Source: Dillenia suffruticosa (taxonomy: Eukaryota > Streptophyta > Magnoliopsida > Dilleniales > Dilleniaceae). Taken from it: a DNA stretch of 64,000 nt. Under the pieces are notes generated by a model that saw only the letters and a program-made list of their open reading frames with translations, was not told the DNA's origin and did not search any database. The DNA is taken from NCBI GenBank assembly GCA_033439265.1, contig JAVTVX010000027.1, positions 8,013,001 to 8,077,000 on the forward strand, read 5' to 3'. A program made the position numbers and the translations under genes. The first letter of the stretch is position 1. Each line of letters opens with the position of its first letter. This document shows positions 60,560-64,000 of the stretch, one piece after another.

Positions 60560-63240
60560 TTATCATATGGCCCAAAATTAGAGAAATTATCACTTGTTCA
60601 ACTTCGTTTAATTTATTTAAAATTATTTTTAATTTATCTCCTCCTACTTATAATAAATTTTAATTTGATTACAAATATCAATCTAATTTCTTATTAAAAA
60701 AATAAAAAATATCATTATGTCAATAATAAACACAACTCTTCAAAATTTAAAAAAAAAATCATTTATGATTAAGCTCAATCTCAAGCAAGCGGTGAAACCC
60801 GAGAAAAGAAGGATCTCAGTCACTCCCTTCTCCGATTAAATCCCACCTAATTCACAAAATAATCGAACAAATTCCCCTTCTGCAAAGTGCAAATTCCGGA
60901 CACTTGAACCGGGAGGGAGGGAGGGAGGGAGGGAGGGAGGGAGGGAGAGGTCATCTGGGGCATACCTGATGATACCTAGCTAAAGTGCTCTTCAAACATA
61001 TCGGGGCTTCGTCCCGACAAACCCGGATCTATCGCTGCAGTGGCTCCTTTCGGAGGACGGGTCTTCCAACGGGAAACGTTTCATACACATGAGAACCCGA
61101 TACAGTCGAATTTTGATCATATTTAAGAATAGTCAACCCCACATTCAGTTGAGTTAACCCACGTTGGTGATTTATGTAGGGTATCTAACATATATGTAAA
61201 AATCACATAAACATGTTCCACCAAAAGTGTATACATATCCACATACATAACGGGACAAGAGGGAAAGAAATGAACTATATGTTGGCCAAAACACACCACG
61301 TGCAAGCTCATCCCCTTACAGGGTAAGGCATAATGACAATAAATTCACGGCAGGACTTGTAGCACAGTCACATGACACGCACCACCAGCAAGCTAGAAAA
61401 CGAATTGAGACGACTAGAACTTGGTTTAAAGCAAACCTTACCGGGCCCATTAGAGCTAAATAGGTCATGCCGTGTCAAATTCAACTCCACCGAGAAAGGT
61501 TAACCTGAGCCAAACTAGATCAAATCATGCCATTTAGTGTCTAGTCATCAACAAATTAGGGATTTTCAAAAACAGAAACTCGACTTTCATAGCTCCAAAT
61601 ACTACTAATAAACATCAAAATCTCAATCCTAATAAACATCAAAATACTACCGATAAACGTAAGATAATGGATTATACAATATCTAAAAAGTGGGAAAGCA
61701 TGTAAAATGTTCAAAGAGAATATCCAAGTTAGGTATGAGAGACACGTTTACCTAGGCCGGATTCTTGAGCAAAGACGATGGATCTTGTTAAGGAAACTCT
61801 AGACCTAGCCTAAGAGCACAACAACCAATCAAGAATACAACATCACCAACCTGATCGGGTGGACGTTAGTGCAAGAAGAGAGAAGGAGAGGGGCTAAGGA
61901 CTTACCACAAATGGAATATATAAGAACAAGGAGAGAAATCAAGGCAGAACTCCCATGGTGATAAAGGTTTTTCTGTGTAGAGAGGGAGAGAGTGAAAAGC
62001 ATATTAAGTCAAACCTTTGAGTAATTGTAAAAGTGTCTAACATGAAGTTTTTTAATACAATTATCCCGAATTTTGGAGGTAAGAGGATGACTAGACCAAA
62101 GAGGGTTCACACGTAGAGCAATTCAAAGAGACCTGAAACTGAGAGATAAAAACATGACTCAAAACTCTTGAGAAAAAGGATATTCTTAACCTCGGAAATT
62201 TTCTCAAAATGAGCCAAATGGCATCCTTCATTCTTATATGAGTCTCTCTTAATTTTCATATAAGCCCCTCGCACATATTATGGTATAAAATTTCGAGATA
62301 CTATGAGAGGTTTATATTTGTCTTTGGTAAGACACTGGTGAGAGAATAAAACTAGGTATGTTGATCATTGGCCTGCACTCTTTGGTAATACAATCTAAAA
62401 TTCACTAAATGATAGTACTGGGATCTTAGAGCCCAGACCATGAATCAAAGCACTAAGTTGATAGAGGAGAAGATTACATTTTTTCTTGAGGTATCCATTT
62501 CATCGGACATGCTCATAAATTTATTAAATTCTGGAATCTGCTCACATGAGCGCTTTCCTCTTTTATCACAGCCTAAACTACTGCCAAAGAGTCTAAAAAA
62601 CAGTCAGAGCAGTTACTTAGAAAAGGAATTTGGTTTACTAGAATTTTGTTTCAACACTATACACAATATTTATTTTATTTTTTCAAAATATTAATTTTTA
62701 ACAAATTATTGAAAATTAAGATAAAATTATTGTGGAAAAATTGTGAGTTGCTAAGAGGAAAGTAACTAATCGTATTCAAATTATTGGCTTTTTTTTTTTT
62801 TTTGAGAACTAGAACTATTACATTGTGTCCCAAAAATTTATGTTCAATATGAATACAACATAATAGTATCAGATAATTTAGGACAAAGACTCAGGTAGTT
62901 AAGATGAAAGAGAAAAACTACCATGACATTAAAAAGGCATAATCAAATTAATACAAAACTTCCCCAAGAGAGATTAGTTGCTACATATTAGATTGGACAT
63001 TAGACCAGGCATTGAAACCTACTTGTACAAAATCCAGTTATTGCCATGGCAGCTAGAAGACCAAGAGCACCTAGCATTAAGCAAAAACCTAGAAGTCAAC
63101 ACGCTGCTAAAATCTTAAAGAAGAAAGGAGAAGATTTTGACATTTTGAGTTGCTGGGTCAGTCGAAAATGGGCATGCTGCAAACAGAGGCCATTTGAGAA
63201 ACCATTAGCAGAAATTAGTAGAATCCTTTGTTGGAAGTTT
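60560..63240. other. Spacer between convergent genes
   Basis: No gene is supported. A (GGGA)n run lies at 60911-60946. The stretch 60960-62200 has a different, more balanced base composition than its surroundings and may be an old LTR-type fragment, but I see no ends or domains. The part near 63250 is probably the 3' UTR of the AP2 gene. Confidence 0.5.
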
Positions 63241-63261
63241 TACTGGGTCAGCTTCTTATCT

Positions 63262-63698
63262 TTAGTAGGATAGGTGAGGCCATGGGTAGAACTCTGGGGG
63301 TGGCACTAACATGGTCAGAGGGGCTGCTGAGTAGATGGAGCTCGGGGAATCAGAAGTTGTGGCGATATTAGTAGGTTGAAAGTTGGGGAAGTAACTCTGA
63401 TGATATAGGGCTGTTGTGGGGACAAAGGGCATAGAAATAGAGGACGCAGGCTGAAGGGAAGTGAAATTGATGCTGCTACTACCGCTGCTGCATTGCAGTT
63501 GTTGGACATGGGTTAAGCACGGTTTCTGCTCTGATTCGAGTGCAAGTTTCAGCCTCTTAGCTGCCCCACCTATGGGAAGAGCACTCTTGGCTATGGTTTC
63601 AATGTCATAGCGGCTCATTTCAAAGTTGGTGACTGCATTTACTCCCCGGAACTTGATCGCTGCGATATCATATGCTTCAGCTGCTTCCTCTTCAGTAC
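63262..63698 (-). CDS. AINTEGUMENTA-like AP2 transcription factor, last exon (partial)
   Basis: This is the last coding exon of a two-AP2-domain transcription factor; the rest lies beyond the window. The exon starts after an AG acceptor at 63699 with GTACTGAAGAGG, which completes a Ser codon ([11 protein letters not shown]). It then carries the end of the second AP2 domain, [13 protein letters not shown]. Next comes [23 protein letters not shown], a linker that points to the AIL6/AIL7 side of the family rather than ANT itself (inference). The C-terminal 100 residues are rich in Ser, Pro and Gln and end W-P-H-L-S-Y. The frame of 144 complete codons plus stop is intact. Such proteins bind DNA in the nucleus and promote growth in meristems and organ primordia. 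Confidence 0.85.
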
Positions 63699-64000
63699 CT
63701 GTTGCACTAATATGGCTCAGTTAATGGGATCATATAACTGGAAATGCAGGGGAAAAAACATGTCAGAATGCTTAAATTTCAAATTTTAAACTATACAAAG
63801 ACACTTCGACAGCTAAGCATGTCCCCGTCAAACTCATCCTTTCCATGTCATGATTCTATACTTTTTAACATGTAATACTGTGGAATTTTTTATAACTTAT
63901 CATATTTTTGTGTTAGTGTTGAATGATAATAATTTATGGGTGGGCTCCTCCTTACCATGTCCTGGTTGCAACTACACTATAGTATACTTGTACAGGTAGG
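63699..64000 (-). other. Intron of the AP2 gene
   Basis: The sequence upstream of the acceptor on the minus strand shows no clear AP2 exon up to the window edge. The short exons that usually precede the last one are presumably beyond 64000. Confidence 0.5.

Noticed and set aside
63046..63273. Plus-strand frame of 75 residues with basic residues
   Set aside because: It overlaps the end of the AP2 gene on the other strand and lies mostly in its 3' UTR. I see no homology.

Overview
The window is nuclear DNA from a flowering plant, most likely a woody eudicot. The evidence is GT-AG introns, AT-rich spacers, a single-exon UGT, a receptor-like cytoplasmic kinase, an AINTEGUMENTA-type AP2 factor, and layered LTR, CACTA, hAT and LINE elements. 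I cannot name the species. Most of the sequence is transposon-derived; host genes are islands in it.

Layout. At 1-10.9 kb lies a decayed Ty3/gypsy element on the plus strand. A Ty1/copia element (1666-6442, target duplication GCACT) and a 3.2-kb solo-LTR-like element (6727-9906, target duplication TTATG) split it into three pieces. At 12.18-13.59 kb is an intact one-exon UDP-glycosyltransferase of UGT91 type. At 15.1-22.7 kb a LINE remnant on the minus strand is split by a minus-strand copia element (15452-21939). From 24.5 to 42.3 kb runs one decayed host gene on the minus strand. Its exons are separated by a 16.2-kb intron holding a 555-bp hAT-type MITE (25873-26427) and a 13.0-kb CACTA element (26812-39841, 14-bp perfect terminal repeats, target duplication CGC). 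The CACTA element carries a ten-exon transposase gene with two in-frame stops, subterminal repeat arrays, a GC-rich 142-bp tandem repeat and a second solo LTR. At 43.0-44.0 kb is the 5' end of a third copia element. At 44-54.9 kb is AT-rich spacer with a SINE candidate, an RTE-type LINE remnant, T-rich tandem repeats and short dispersed repeats. At 55.26-60.34 kb is an intact seven-exon kinase gene of RLCK class VI type. At the right edge, 63.26-63.70 kb, is the last exon of an AP2/AINTEGUMENTA-like gene on the minus strand, convergent with the kinase gene.

Working host genes appear to be three: the UGT, the kinase and the edge AP2 gene. The minus-strand gene at 24.5-42.3 kb has three frameshifts in the exons I can read and is probably a pseudogene. 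The most interesting part is the CACTA element and its host intron. Both ends, both target duplications and the splice phase across the 16-kb intron can be read directly. It contains a 31-bp palindromic array and a transposase model in which the tnp2 part and the second transposase part splice into one frame. I found no CRISPR array, no rRNA or tRNA gene and no organellar sequence.
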